Shown one piece after another: positions 1 to 14,385 of a DNA stretch of 64,000 nt. This DNA comes from Albula goreensis (Eukaryota > Chordata > Actinopteri > Albuliformes > Albulidae): positions 7,437,538 to 7,501,537 of the forward strand of contig CM040742.1 in NCBI GenBank assembly GCA_022829145.1. Reading direction: 5' to 3'. Below the pieces are notes generated by a model, which was not told the DNA's origin, searched no databases, and saw nothing but the letters and a program-made list of their open reading frames with translations. Position numbers and translations under genes: made by a program. The first letter of the stretch is position 1, and every line of letters begins with the position of its first letter.

Positions 1-1526
1 ATGCAGCACAATGCACTTCAAACACTTACTTCAGCTTTCACACCCCCCTCCTGGGAGAAGCCACTGCAGCGCTGGGGTTATTAGCATTCTGATTATTGGC
101 AGCTAAAACACAAATGAAGCAGGCCTTGCTGTGCACAGAAAAACACCTGATTAACACACTCGGAGGTCCAGATTATAGCCCATTGTATCCCAGAGCAAAC
201 CTTGATGATAAAAGGGAAACAAAAGAGCAACAATGACCTTGATCGGTACAAAATTATGAGGTAAATCATAGGGGAGAAGAAAGACCTGTACCCAAACGGC
301 TGATGACTGGCTTCAAGATCAAGAGGTGAGATAGCAGGACTGTTTTATTTTGCAGACTGCCAGCTGCTCACTCTCTCAGCGTCTCAGAGAAAGTCTGTGT
401 GTGTGTGTCTGGTGTTTTGTTTTTAGGTGGTCACCTTCCCATCTTCCAAAGTTTCCAGCTCCCCCATGGAATACAGTTTTGGTTTTATAATAACCTCAAA
501 ACCGAAATAAGTGACTAGCTCAAAAACTCAGCCCAGGTAAAAATTTTTTTACCGTTTTATGAATATGTTAAATGAAAAAAAAAAAATTTCTAAGCCATCT
601 TTGAATTATGCTACAGCTTCAGGCTGGGAGAGAATCTAGAGCAAAGCATAAAATGTTTCTTAGATGTATTCCTTGAGTGACATCTCAGAAAAAAAGGGGT
701 TTCCAGGATTCTCAGCAGCAGAATAATTTCTTGGGAGTTGATAGAAATCCTCCAGTTTCATAACTTTTAGGAAACATTTTAAGATCAGAAAGGCCAATAA
801 CACTTTTTAGTCCTCTCCGTGTGGCGGTGTTATCACTTGTTTATCAAAAATGGAGAAGACTTTGAAGATGAAAGAGCCATGTGGCGGTTTGAACCTTGTG
901 AAGTTTCTGAAACAGCAGGACATTCTGACAATAAGTTGGATGATGGAGTCTATCAAAAAAAGAAACCTAATCAAAGAATTGGGAATCAGTAAGCAGAAAC
1001 AAACACATTTGGTTTTGTTTTATGAGAGGGAGGGATGGAGAGATGGCCTGAAGTCTATGGTGATACAGGGAGAATGAACAGAAGAGGTGGTGAGGGGTGG
1101 AGCAGTTTTAGCAGGAAGAGAGGACACCTTGTTGTGGGTGGGCAGGACTTCTGGCTACAGAGGTGAGTGGATGTGATTTGAAGTTCCATGTGGCACGCCC
1201 CCATTTTGATCCACGATGAAGGCCGGTTTCCACCGTTACCCATCCATGTCTGCAGAGAGGGAACAGGAAACGTTTTGATGCGCATTACATTCAGTGGCTG
1301 TAGTGTACACCATGATTCTGGACAGTTGAGCTGACCTTCCACAAAATGCAAAGATGCACAGTGGGCCAGTTTCAAAATGCTGACACTCAAAATATACCTA
1401 TTATAGTAACAACATTTCAGCCGAAATAAAAATTTGGGAGTTTTTGAACAGCAGAAAAATATAATCAGGAGATGTAAGTTGCATACCAAATACAGACTAC
1501 ATATCACATCTTTGGCATGGTCCAGT
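1..1526. other. upstream DNA, no gene seen
   Basis: AT-rich DNA with short A runs and a small GT run near 397-410. The open frames here (for example 850-1077 + and 1055-1507 -) have no recognisable domain or codon bias. I see no gene in it. Confidence 0.5.
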
Positions 1527-1937
1527 CAGTGTTAATTTCGTCAACAAACTTTTTCCAAGGTGACAACGGGAGGATAACTAAATAAAAATGCACCATAACA
1601 ATGCACTGTGACGAAATATATTATCATTTTCGTAGACCAATAACAACGAGACAATAATGTCAGAGACAGACAAGCAATTGAGGCATAGGCCTATATTTTT
1701 TCTTCCAATTGCGTGCATGCACTCAATGTGCAAGATAAGCACAGCCATGTATTGCACGCTTTTGATTGGTTGATACATACTGGTATTGCTGCCCCGCCAA
1801 TATCCCCCTCCTGTGGTATTCGAACGATAAATATTTTAACTGACGTTAACTTAGCAATTCAAATCATGCATACTCCCTGAAGAAGAAAAATAACGGATTT
1901 GTGTACACATTTTAGCTGTAATACAACTGAAAATAAA

Positions 1938-2031
1938 ACGTACTGCAAACAATGTGGGTGCAAAATCGGTGGGAAAAATACCACAAACCTCGAGGCATTT
2001 GAAGGCGCACTACCTACAAATGTATGACAAG
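1938..2031 (+). pseudogene. BED zinc-finger exon remnant of the hAT transposase, frameshifted
   Basis: On the + strand a Cys-Lys-Gln-Cys pair (1944-1955) is followed by KIGGKNTTNL. After a +1 shift near 1991-1993 a His-Leu-Lys-Ala-His pair appears, giving the C-x2-C ... H-x3-H spacing of a BED finger. It ends at GTAAG at 2032, which looks like the transposase's own splice donor. The frameshift shows that the copy is dead. The rest of the transposase (RNase H-like domain and hAT dimerisation region) was not found inside the element. Confidence 0.6.
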
Positions 2032-2267
2032 GTAAGTTAGACTTATATCAAAATCAACTTAAAGGTTTGACTTTGTTAGCTAGAAGCAGCGGTGGTCTTT
2101 TCTTGTTCACTTGACTTGTTAACGATAATTGTGCATACCGATAGGTTAGTTATCTGGGCACAAGATGAATGTAAACAACATAATCAAAAACGAAGTCAAC
2201 GTTCCTTCTATTATCTAGTTAGCGGGACAGCTCCGTAATTCTGGCTGCCCCTTACTTCCCTACCATA

Positions 2268-2316
2268 GATACGAGCAGGACTCACTCATAGTTAGATACG
2301 AGCAGGACTCACTCTT
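2268..2316 (+). repeat. 22-bp direct duplication inside the hAT element
   Basis: The string AGATACGAGCAGGACTCACTC occurs twice (starting at about 2268 and 2294), separated by a few bases. This is a local tandem duplication within the transposon. Confidence 0.8.
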
Positions 2317-4232
2317 GCCCTTGCCATTCGGTTTTAGCAATTTAGGACGCTTATAACTAGGATATGCATTAATAAAAACAATTTTAAACTTACTTGAGAT
2401 CAACCATGGACGATGACAGTCCAGACGAGCTAAGGTAAATATGTGAATCAGTTTGCCTTAAATCACAGCAACCGCAGAATACTACTTTTATAAGTTTGTT
2501 TGACATAAGTGCCTCACGTGTAATTATCTTATGTAATTTAAATTGTAATTATCTCATGAGCTTTATCACCAATTAAAAAAAGCAAACTTTAACAAACATT
2601 CCAGGTTTTTTTGAGGATTACATACAAAAGCGTATGAGTCCTCATGGTGTTCCTCTACATGACAGTCACTATTGACTGCATAAGCAAATGATAAGAGAGA
2701 CTGACCAAAAAATGGACTATTTGGCCTACAGCGATTTGCCATGCAGAAAAAAAAATTGAGACAACTCAGTTTTTGTGACACCCCATTGTGAGTAGTGGCT
2801 CAGCCTGCCCACCCCTATAAAAATTGTCTGGCTCAGCCACTGACCATAGGCATTGTTGCAGTGTTGGTGGTCGTTGCCAACTTGCCTCAAAACCTGCCTG
2901 TAATACACTATCCTTACTGTAGTAGATCAGCAAGGCCAGCACAGGAGCATCACATCGATGAGAGAGTCTAGGCTAGAGATGTCCAACTAAGGTAAGGAAT
3001 CTAGATATTACACAAGTTAAAGTGTTATGAGTGAAATGTAGCTTTACAAATTTCAGCACTTGATACAACCTATCATTGATTCCAATTTCCAATACCTGTA
3101 TAAGCCTAATTTAATTAGTTAGAGAAAACATTGACTAAAACTAAAAGTTGACTAAAATGTAATGACTTTTCAATGACTAAAATGGGACTAAAATGTTTTG
3201 AGTTGTCATTGACTAAAACTGAACTAAAAGTTTAAAGGATGAAAATGACAAAAATGTGACTAAAACTAATGAGCAATTTTGTCTTAAAGACTAAGACTAA
3301 ATCTATAATAGGTGCCAAAATTAACACTGGGTCCATTTAAATTGCTATAAAGCTGAGGCCTGGAACACCATGCACTTTACGGATAACAAACCAAGGTTGT
3401 TAAGTGTTGTTCAGTGACAGTACAGAAATACTGACTATGACACAATGTATATTACACAGGTCATGCAGCCTCTTCAGAGCAGTATCCTACCTTGACCCCA
3501 CTGAAGTCCAGCTTGGACGCTGCAGAATCAGGTGGCAGCAGCCCTGGGTGGTCATGTTCTTTGCTGGAGAATCGCTACAGGGTTTCCTGCTGCTCGGCTG
3601 TGAAGACGGAACGCAGGAGGGTTGATTTGAGGGAGAGGAAGAACACTAAAGCTGCCAGATGTGAGGTAATAAACTTGAACACCCCACCATCTGACTAGGA
3701 GTTGCATACTCTGGCCTTCTTAATTATCTCATAATGCCCATATCCATTCAGTGTTTTTGGGGTCAGGCCAACCAACACTCAGCATATATTGGAACTTTCA
3801 GTACAATGATTAAACATGGGGTACACAAACTCTATTGCCAATTTCTGCATAAATTTGGTAGTTTGAATTATGATACCTGGATATTCAGCATGATACTGAA
3901 TATTCAACCATTTAACCTGTGACCCAGAATTTCAACATTATGTTTTAGCATTTAGCATTCAACTTTTGAAACAGAATAACTTAGATTTAACCATGAACAA
4001 ATACATGAGTTTAAGGTCCAGTAGAATTGAGTTCCCATGATCTGGCAACTGTGTCATAAAACTAAACCTGATCCATAATGATTAATTTGAGAAAAGCATT
4101 ACAAAAAGAGCAAAATGTTTGTTTACTACTAATAACTACAGACAAAACTACAGAAAAGGTCTATACAGGTCATCTATTGTACTACAGAAAACATTAAAGT
4201 GAAGACAACAGGCCCAGTCTTAATTATGCCTA

Positions 4233-4343
<111 letters not shown>

Positions 4344-5033
4344 ATTAATGACAAAAATAATGTGATTATTCATATTTCAAAATATTATCTACACAAATAT
4401 TATCTGAGTATTAAAATAAAGACAGGGAGAAAGATAAAAGTAGCACTCAGAAGGATACTCTGTGCCAAGTGCTCTGATCTCAAGACTATTAAAAGGTTTG
4501 TTACAATAAGTGGCTACATTTATTACAGAGGCAATCATTATATGGTTTGGCTCATGTGTAGATACATGTAATGCATTGACCGTAAGTGCACATAAAAGTC
4601 ATGCATCCAAACGCTCGTATGTTGTTACTTTTGAACTCAATTTCCAAACCCCTATAATTTTCGAGAATGTCAGATCATGCTCAATCTACTGACTTCAGAT
4701 CAAGTACACAATGACAGGCACACATTAACAAAAATGACCATAATTCTTGCATGATTACTTAGGTTTAAAAATCAGCATGTTTGCTTCGTATGAGGAGAGT
4801 AGAAGTGAAAGTTCAACCGCACCCTATGGTTTGTCGGGCAGAAGTATGCATGTTCGCTGTGGTATAGCGTGTAGTGCCTCTTTTTGCGCCCTGAAATGTA
4901 AATTGCGGAAGGAAATGTTTTATACCTTGAGCTGTCATATCCAGCAACCCCTCAAATTCAGTATATTTCTTCCGGTCTTGCTGCAGTAAACAATGACATT
5001 AAAATATCCAGTCATTAAATCCATTCATGATCA

Positions 5034-5041
5034 TGACGTCA
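5034..5041. promoter_or_regulatory. palindromic CRE-type octamer TGACGTCA
   Basis: A perfect TGACGTCA, with a TGAGTCA (AP-1/MARE-like) motif about 45 bp downstream. It lies 6.3 kb before the start codon, so a role for cnksr2 is a guess based on motif identity only. Confidence 0.3.
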
Positions 5042-8000
5042 AAAGAGACATCCGCCAACTATGGGCTCGAAATCGAGAGTGACTGAGTCATGCATCCAGC
5101 TGTTAGCAGCGGCCACGAGTCCGTGCCAAAAGATACATTTGTATGTTTAGAGAACCCACGGAACCCACAAAAAATGACAACGTGTCGAGACTCTTTTATC
5201 ATTTCATTTACTGCAGTATCAAGTGAGACATTGACAGCATGGTGATGGTACCTAAACAGACTTCCCCACTGATACTGTGCGATGTTAATTCTGTGAACGA
5301 ATGCCTATTTTAATCAGCTGTTTTTTTATTTAGCTCTTCCCTGTTTCACTACTTTGTTTGTTATTTGAGTTGTATTTGACCAGTTGTCCTGTTCCAGCAG
5401 GATCCGTTGTTTGTTCTTTGCACAACGGTTAAGGCTGATAAACAGAGCTTTTCGCCATGGTTTCTGAAAATATAGTTTTATTAAATTCCCACTGAGCTCT
5501 GCCATAGCCGCAATAGCTTGCACTTTAAGTAACCATGGAAACTGGAGTCCACTAAGCTAAATTATTACTGCTTTCTCTACTGCTAATATACTTCTGATGC
5601 TTGTTTTCCCTTTGCATCAAGAAAATGCCTTGCTGGACAAAGCTGCCGTAACAGAGGAAACACTGTGAGGTTATACATTGTGCAGCATGTAGTCCCTAGA
5701 ATACCATGGTCCTGTGCTCAGACAACTCCAAAGTACTCTGTGCCTCCAGGTCTCAAAATTGCTTTTGAGACTCAGTCAAAGAATTCCTCGTTATTAGAGT
5801 TCACTGAATCACATCACATTTTATTTATGTGGAAATTGAGACCAGAGCTTGCGATATGGCTTCACTAATACAGTGTATGTACATGCCAGCCGCAGGTTAA
5901 GACGGTGGTGTCTGTTGTCTCACTCAAAACCCATTTTCCAAAAAAAAAAAAGGAAGTAATTAAAACCTATAAAGGATCATCAATCACTGAAACAGAATGA
6001 AGAGTCGAGCACATTATTTTACTGAAGTTACTTTAATTAAATGTATAATTAGCCCTATTTTCATACATCAATCTGTGTTTTTATGAAAGACTAAAAAAGG
6101 GGTTTCAAAATTGCAAGGATTCTTACAGGTAAATTGAGGTCGACCCCATGAATTAATACGGTTTTTAAATGTATTCTTTTAATATTACCAATCCAAGATG
6201 TCTTTCTGCATCTCTGACTTCTTTAGGTCCAAGGGGAACAGCTTTAATAACCTGGTGACTTTTTTGTTTTCTGAGTTATCTTTTTTAAAAAAAGGATTCC
6301 TAGTTTTAAGCCAGCATTATTTTATAGCTTTCTGCTTAGTAGTTGTTCTTTTACTTTAGTCATTTCAATTTTTCAAGTCACATTATTTAATTTACATTTA
6401 GTTAGCCAGGTTGATCTGAAGTGAACTGTGAATTCAAGTTTTATTGACATTGCCAGGGTGAGGAATCAAATTTGGTTAGCATATTATATATATATATATA
6501 CATATATAGTCTTATATTCACCATGCATCCACTTTACAGCTGTATATTAACAGAACAAGTTTCTGCTTTTCTTTAAACACCCAGTGGGATTCTTCTTCTC
6601 ATATGAGAAATTAAACGATTTCATCTCCTGAATAACATTGCTGGCTTGCTGCATATCCACAACATGCTGGAGTTACCAGTTTCCTCATTGCTGTCTTATT
6701 TGAAAAATAAACATAATATATGATTTTACATAAAAGGGGATTTACATACAAAGGTACAGAAGATACTGATATCCTGACAAGAAGTCTTCATTCTTGGATC
6801 CCTAGTTTTGTCATGTGTAGTAATGTTTGAAATTCTCTGCACGTTGTTGGGACCCTGTAAATGGTGTACTTGGAAGCCCTATGAACTGTAAGCAGATGTT
6901 CTGCTACTAATGTGGTAGATTTAAAATGGGACATTAAAAGTGGCAGTTGAAAATTACAGTGCTGAAAAACCTCTACTGGTGTGAAATGGACACGATGCTC
7001 TACCAGGGCAGAACCACAGTGTGTGAAAAGGACTGGAGAGAGGGCTGAATGAAAAAGTAAGGATGTAACTGTAGAGTTTACCTGGCCAAATACACTGCAG
7101 ACCAAACACAGCACTGCCTTTGCTGTACAGTGTCCTTGTGTTCTTTGATAGATCATAGGTCATTGATTTGATCCTTATGCTGTCTTGCAGGCCCACTCAG
7201 CTCATCCAGATGTTTTTAAGATACGTCACATCCTGTATTTTGAAAATGGTTTAACACAATGATGCGCATCCACAAATCTACCTGTGAGTGAAAGTATTCA
7301 TTTCAATGAAAAGAGTTCATTTTAAGTGTATCCCCTGTATACTGTGATGTTTTTTCTTGGGTATATTACAAGCATGATGTAGCTGTCCTGTTTGTGAAGT
7401 CGCTCAGCAGATGGTAGGTATTACTTTTCCTGCTAGTTCTGTGAACTCCTTTGTTAACATCCTCTCACTCCCATTTTACGAGTATTTCCTTGAGTAAAAC
7501 AGGAAGTATGTTTGGCCGGAGGAGGCATTTCCTGTTACAGTGTCGCAGTGTTTTATCTCCATGTTATTTCTTAGGGGTCAATGGCAGCACAGTCTCCTCA
7601 TGCTAACTGGTAAACTGTACAAACTGTGCACACCTTTGACCTGATATTTACAGAATTATGCAGCTTCAAAGTTCTGTCATTTGTCATGTGAAGATAGTAG
7701 CTGACAATAAACAAAATATTTTCAATCAGTAAGACACAAACCTTCTCGGTCTGTGATTTTGACATTTTCCCAAACTTGATAAAGATTGTACCAAATAACC
7801 AAAAAACCTGATCATGTGTAGATGGCAGTATATAGTACAGCTACTGTAAATATTAAGCAACCAAAACCTAATATTAATAATCTGTTGCATATGTTTAATG
7901 GCTTTTAGACTTTATAATCCACATAAAGTAACATTTATTTTTTGCACAACAGACTTTCTTGAGATATCAGGATACCAATGACTTGTAAATCTGGTGCTTA

Positions 8001-10999
8001 TTAGAGCTTTGAAAAGTAAGACCGCTGGACTACAGACCTAAAGACCTGTGGATACTTTTTGAGATGTTCGCCTCTGAAAATTGGTAATCCGACCTGCAGA
8101 AATCCTGTAAACCTAATTTGTATTCTTGGTGCATTGCGATTTACATCTTTCAGACAGTTTAGGTCATTTGGCGCAGACAGTGGGTGCTGTTCGATTAAGT
8201 TTACAAACCCAAGTCCAGCAGGCCTGTTCCCGATCAATGCCAGCATGCAATACCGATCTGTTGCTCATGTGTTTTTCATTTTCCATCCCTCCTCTTCCCC
8301 ATTCCCTCCATTAGGCCTATTTTATATTCAGGTGCCCCAGTTTGGAGGGATTTAGCACTTGCAAGCTGCAGTGTCAATCCAAAACAAACCCAAAGTGCAG
8401 CCAGCTCTCAGAGTTTATGATTTTTGGAATTTAAACAAAACATTTCACTTAAATGGGATTTTGTGTGCCCCACGCCTCATGAATTTCCCTTTAATGGACT
8501 AGCTACAGTAACACCTCAGACTCAGTGGTACACAAACACATGTAAATCGAATTTGTTGCAAACCTGTAAGTAGTATCCCAATTTTTCCATATAAATTTCA
8601 AACTGATGCAATAAATACATTGTGACTTTATCACACTTTACATTAATAGAAAATGCTAAATACTGTCATGATCAGTCCATGCACATAATAAATCTGTACA
8701 TGTGTCTTCATACTGTTGATAAAGAATATAACATGGGAAAGTGTAAAGATTCAAAGTGCTGGATGGACAAATCTATTTTATGAGCTAGCTAATGGTAAAA
8801 TAGCAAGACACAATAAAACTTGAATCAAGCTAGCTTACTATAAGAATAGCCTAAAGATGCCTAGCTTGTTATTATCTGTATTATTTCTGATACAAATTTA
8901 TCTGTAAATGGTATACCTGTGTTAACCTATACATTATACACAGCACATATGATGTATTGTGTGAAAAAAGCACAGATTGCTTTTTAGCTGTTATCTATCT
9001 GCATGAAATACTTCAAAATGATTTAAGCAGATCCCAGCCATACATATGCAGCTCCTGTAAATAACTGGCAGTATGTGTTCATAACATATAATGTGCCATA
9101 CCTATCATCTGTCATCTATACACCATAAGGAGAAAATAAGATCAAGCTGATGATGAAATAAAAATCCCTTAACACATAAACTGACAAAGCCTTGTATATC
9201 TCAGATAAAAATGATTTTGTTATATATGTTCTCTGTGAATTGTTTAACATGAGGGAATTACGGATGGAAATAGAGCAGAGTGTCTTTGAGGAATGAAGTT
9301 GATTTCACTGCCTCTTTCTCCTAATTACAAAGACCATTTTGAGTGAAAATATTCTATTGCACTGTTCTCAGTTCTTCAGCTGAAAAAAAAAAAGCACAGA
9401 AAAGCTGGAAATCAAACTCAGAGTTATCACAGCGGAGAAACCTAATGGAGTATTATGTAAATTCCTCCGATAGTTTAACTCAGAAAATTAATAAAATCAC
9501 TAAATTTGAATTGATATGGGAAAGATATTGACTACTCTCCAGGTGCCCATATCATGACAAAATGATTCATAACTGGAGAGGTGGGATAACCAAACACAAA
9601 TTAAAAAGGTCCACTTATGTTTCATTTCTATTACAGTAAACGGAGGTTCCACAAAGAGATTACCTTATCCGGACGTGGCAGTGTCTCTAAACTTTAATTG
9701 GTGTATCATTGTACTTCTGTGTCTGTATTGTGCTGATTGCATTTTTCTGTGACTGATGCATACATTTCTTTGTAGTTACTCAGTTAAAATGTACTTATAA
9801 TGTGAAAAAACAAAGGAGGTCAATGCATATCTTGCTTAGTTTTGTCTATGGAAAGTGTTGTGTTGGTGACATAAAACATTTCCCTTGGAAATTAATGTAA
9901 AATCCCGTTGTCAGTGTGACATATAATCACTATATTCCAGAACATGGCTGTTAGAACATGAATAGATGAGGGCTTAACCAGCTGGACATGTTACTTGTAT
10001 ATCCTGATACATTCTGAAATACACTGGCGGATATCTATTTTACAGTGAAACACAGAACTTCTTATCGGTAACATCGATTAGTTTGTTCATCGTATGATGA
10101 ATTATGACAACGCTGAGCAGTAGTACGGTTTAAACAGCAGGGGTCGCTGTCAGTTATCATCAGAACATCGGTTACTCCACAAATGACCCGTTTTCTGCCA
10201 GAATCTCTTACCAAACAGAGTTACCAAACAACTTAATGGCTAGTAACACATATACTTTTGAACCTAACTGCTAACGGTTTACACAGATAAGGTCCAGGTT
10301 CTAGTCATGCTGTTCTAGCTGTTTTCGCCACTTTTTTCCTTACCACTTTATTGTAATTTCCCATGTGTGCATTTTTTTAATGAATAATACATATCTAGCT
10401 CAGTGTTTTATATGCATCATCATTGATTACTACAATAGATGTATTCTATTCAAAAGTGTGAAGATTATTTAATACAGTTATACAATTTGGAAAATGCATA
10501 ATATCAGTATAGCTCATAACTATGAACTAGATAATTGCTTCCCAATTATTGTTTTATATAAATAGTTTTAATGTAAACAGGTAAACAATTATGCACGTTC
10601 TTAACTTCACATACAGAGCAATACTTTTTGGCAATACTACTAAGAGGACGAGTAAAGGTACTCTTTATATTTAATATAGTAATATTATTAATGTTATTGT
10701 CGTTTGGGTGTTATATAAAATCGAGTAGATATAGTAAAAGTTACATTAATAGGTGTATTTACATTACGACGACGATAACGACATTGCTATAATTATGGCA
10801 GTGATAATGATGATGATGACGATTAAATTATGTTTAATTAACAAAGGCGCCTTAATTAAGGTGTGACAAATATATCAAAGCATATTTCACCACCCACTTT
10901 GTATCGCACTGTTTTCCTGTCGTATGTGTTAATAACTACAATGTTTTGTATTGCACCAATCCCTGTGTCTGTCGTACAGCGGCTCGTGTGATGCTGCAG

Positions 11000-11466
<467 letters not shown>

Positions 11467-13425
11467 TAACGGTTGATCTCACGAACCTCCCGTTTTGAAA
11501 CATTCTGAAATAAAACGCCTGTGTTCCTTTCCATTGAAATATTGATTGTGCTGTGTGCCGTTGCGAGCACAGTAGCTGTATGTGCTCCAAATTGGAAGCA
11601 CGCTGCTCTATGCGTTTGCCACCCTGTCATACGCAGAGCCTGGCGTAAAAAATGTGTGAATTAGTGGAAGCGTGTAATATGTGATTTGGGAGGGGGTGTT
11701 TGATGAGTGACCGCTGAGTGAGGCTTATCTGTGCAAATGATACGGTGACTTTTTTGGTACAGTGGTCTTTGTGCAGGTCATGCCACACAGTCATGCGTTG
11801 TGTATTTGTTTGTACTCATTTGCAAATTTACTCCATAGAGGGCTTATTTACATACAAGTATTGTTCGTTTAGATAGTGCTGTAGCTCTTTTCGTTATTTT
11901 GCCAAGACGATTTCTCCCCTTTCCCCCTGTCTCCAGTTCTCGCACAAACCCAGATTGCAAGCTGCCCGATTCAGCCGAATCCAGCACCATGGACAGCAGC
12001 TTTGCCTTATATGGACAAGGATCGTTTTAATTTTCCGATAGGGTCTGTAGGACCTGAGTCTGCTTTTACGAAGAAAGTACTCTTGCAGGAAAGCGGGCAA
12101 AGACTAAAGATAGCGACACATCCATATTATGAGGTATCGTTTCAGGACAGCCTGGTATATAGTAGGCTAATATAATGGCCAATGGGCTGAAGCTATTCGG
12201 ACTACCGATTTGTACAAGTCAGGTTGTTTAACCCACCGAAGCCCGTCATATTTACGATGAAACTAGTTACCTACCACCCTTTTTACCTTATTTCCCTCAA
12301 CATTTCACAGGGGACAGCATTTTAAAAAAGCATGATTTAATTAGACCAGACAAAATGAAGTCAAAACCCCCGGTTCGGCATGTAATGCATTTACAGGTGG
12401 ACTTCATTGGTCAACCAGTGGTTAAGAACCCGAAGGTTCTAATTCAGGTGAATCTGACTTTCATCTTGACGCGTAATATTCACTTTTATTTTATATGTTA
12501 TCTTTACTTTTTCCGGCTAATTTATATCATAAAAATATTTGTGTTTTAGTAAGTTTTAGATTCTTCACTTGGGTTAAATTATTCAAAGTAGCCTACATTT
12601 TATATAATATTAACATGAATGCTAGAATAACATTTAAACTGACTTGTTTCAGTGATAATACAATGATGTTGGCTATTATATGTATAATTAAATGACCCGG
12701 CATCGATCTGATCGTAAGATGGCAACAGAGATAGTGAGAACCATCCTGTTTAGTTATTACTTAAAGTAATATCTAGTTCTTATTGCACTGAAGACTATTT
12801 CTGTTACACAAATGGCAATACAGTAGGCCTAATTAATGTGAAAATATCCATGCAATCAGTGTGTAAGTAGAGGAGATGTAAGTGCCATTCAGATGTTGCC
12901 TTTTAGAACAAAGCTTGTAAACAATTAAATAGAAAAATTAGCAACAAATGCAATTGCCTATATGACATTGTCTCCACAAATATGGTGGTTATCGTCCATT
13001 CCTAGGATAGGTGAGCTAAATGTTCAGTTGTCTTTACAACACTTTATACGTATTAATCAATTTAAAATATTACGAGCAGAGATCGTGAGATACGAGGTCA
13101 TACTGAATCAGAGTATAGCACATTCATTCACTGATACTACTTCTTAGGTAAAACAGAAGTTCCCTTTCGGCAAAATTTGTCAAAGACAAATGATTGATTA
13201 AATCTTACTGAGGTATCTAGATGTGATCCCTGTTGAACTCGATTAACCACATTAAGGCTGGATGGAAGCTGCAAGCCTGCGACCAATTATATGGGGTCAA
13301 GTAAAATGGCACGTTCTGGAATAATCCATCCAATAGATATGAAAAGTTATCAAAAAAATGCTTTAAAGCTAGTAGAAAAAAAAACATTTTATTTCGATAA
13401 ATTCAAAAGTTTGAATGTAAGTTTG

Positions 13426-13452
13426 AATAATAATAACAATAACAATAACAAC
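13426..13452 (+). repeat. AAT/AAC trinucleotide-type repeat
   Basis: A run of AATAATAATAAC followed by AACAATAACAAC-type units. It is a short imperfect microsatellite. Confidence 0.8.
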
Positions 13453-14248
13453 ATATAATGGTCAGTTTTGGCTCTAAGTGTGCATCAGTAATTAAACTGA
13501 TGTTTTCATGAGAGCCCCCAGTGACTCATGTTTATGATTGCTTATTGAAGACACCAACGTCTTGGGATTTACCTGTTAAGCAGGACTTTTTTTGCATTTG
13601 CAGTCATGCTCAGAGTAAGGAAATTGTTGCTGCATAGTAGAGTGGGCTGCACTTAATTCATTCTGGACCAACCATGAGAGCATTTATGAAGAAATAATAC
13701 GTTGTCTAAAATAAATTAGAACGTAGAGTTCAGAAGTCCATTTCAGGGGAACTGCTACAAGAGAGGTTTGAATTTGAGGTAATTCAGGTCTATTAAAATG
13801 CAAAGTAGTACAAATTTTGTTCTCCAGATATAAAAACTATTTAGGGAAGTGGAAATTTTTCAACACCAATGTGAATGAAAATATATTCGGTGGCAGTGGC
13901 AGTCTGAATGGGACTGAACCTCTTAGAGATTAATCACAAGGTTCTGTGTCATTATGGAGTGATTTGCTGCATATTTCACTGCATAGTGTCTCACTGGTGT
14001 TAAATATCTGTGAAAACATGTCAGAGGAACTGAATTTGTTGCCCATCGAACAGACTTCTGATTTTACAGAAACTATATAAATAAGTTGCTCTAGTGTATT
14101 TTCTTATCACAACCTTCCTTGAGGAATACATTTAGAAAAGCGGAAATGGATTTGTATGCAGTTCAATATATGATGCCGGTTTCCTTGTTAGTTTAACAGG
14201 CATTCTTGTCCAGGGAAACTATATTGCTTGCATTGTTTTAGCATCGTT

Positions 14249-14385
14249 ATAATTTATTGAGGCAATTTTGGCTAATCACCTCGGTCAAGGGTACAACATT
14301 ACTGCTGTAGCTGAGATTTGAACCTGCAAGCCTTTATGGGTTCAATTGCTTCATCCTTATGTCATGGGGCTTTCATGGTGCTACT
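14249..14385 (-). mobile_element. tRNA-derived SINE fragment (minus strand)
   Basis: Read on the minus strand, a tRNA B-box-like GGTTCAAATCTCAGC is followed by a CAGTAATGTTGTACCCTTGA body and a TTGCCTCAATAAATTAT tail. This order (B box, then GTTGTACCCTTGAGCAAGGT-like body) is characteristic of tRNA-derived SINEs in fish genomes. The copy is diverged and the A-box end is poorly preserved. The family name would need a repeat-library search. Confidence 0.6.

Larger units (their letters stand above)
1527..3329. mobile_element. degraded hAT (hAT-Ac-like) DNA transposon
   Basis: Terminal inverted repeats read CAGTGTTAATTT at 1527-1538 and the reverse complement AAATTAACACTG at 3318-3329 (12 of 12 bases). 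They are flanked by an 8-bp target duplication, GGTCCAGT at 1519-1526 and GGTCCATT at 3330-3337, with one mismatch. Eight-bp duplications and CAGxG ends are hallmarks of the hAT superfamily. The right subterminal region (about 3130-3300) carries roughly seven copies of GACTAAA, which resemble hAT transposase-binding subterminal repeats. Near the left end a BED zinc-finger remnant is visible (1944-2031). No complete transposase is present, so the copy is non-autonomous and old. The ORFs at 2566-2781 and 2726-2908 on the minus strand are not recognisable transposase parts. Confidence 0.88.

Noticed and set aside
2406-2436. Short ATG segment MDDDSPDELR ending at a GTAAAT donor inside the hAT element
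   Set aside because: Could be a second transposase exon, but ten codons with no homology are not enough.
8001-8355. Overlapping frames on both strands (81 codons -, 98 codons +)
   Set aside because: Both strands open over the same DNA, no recognisable domain, and no transposon ends nearby.
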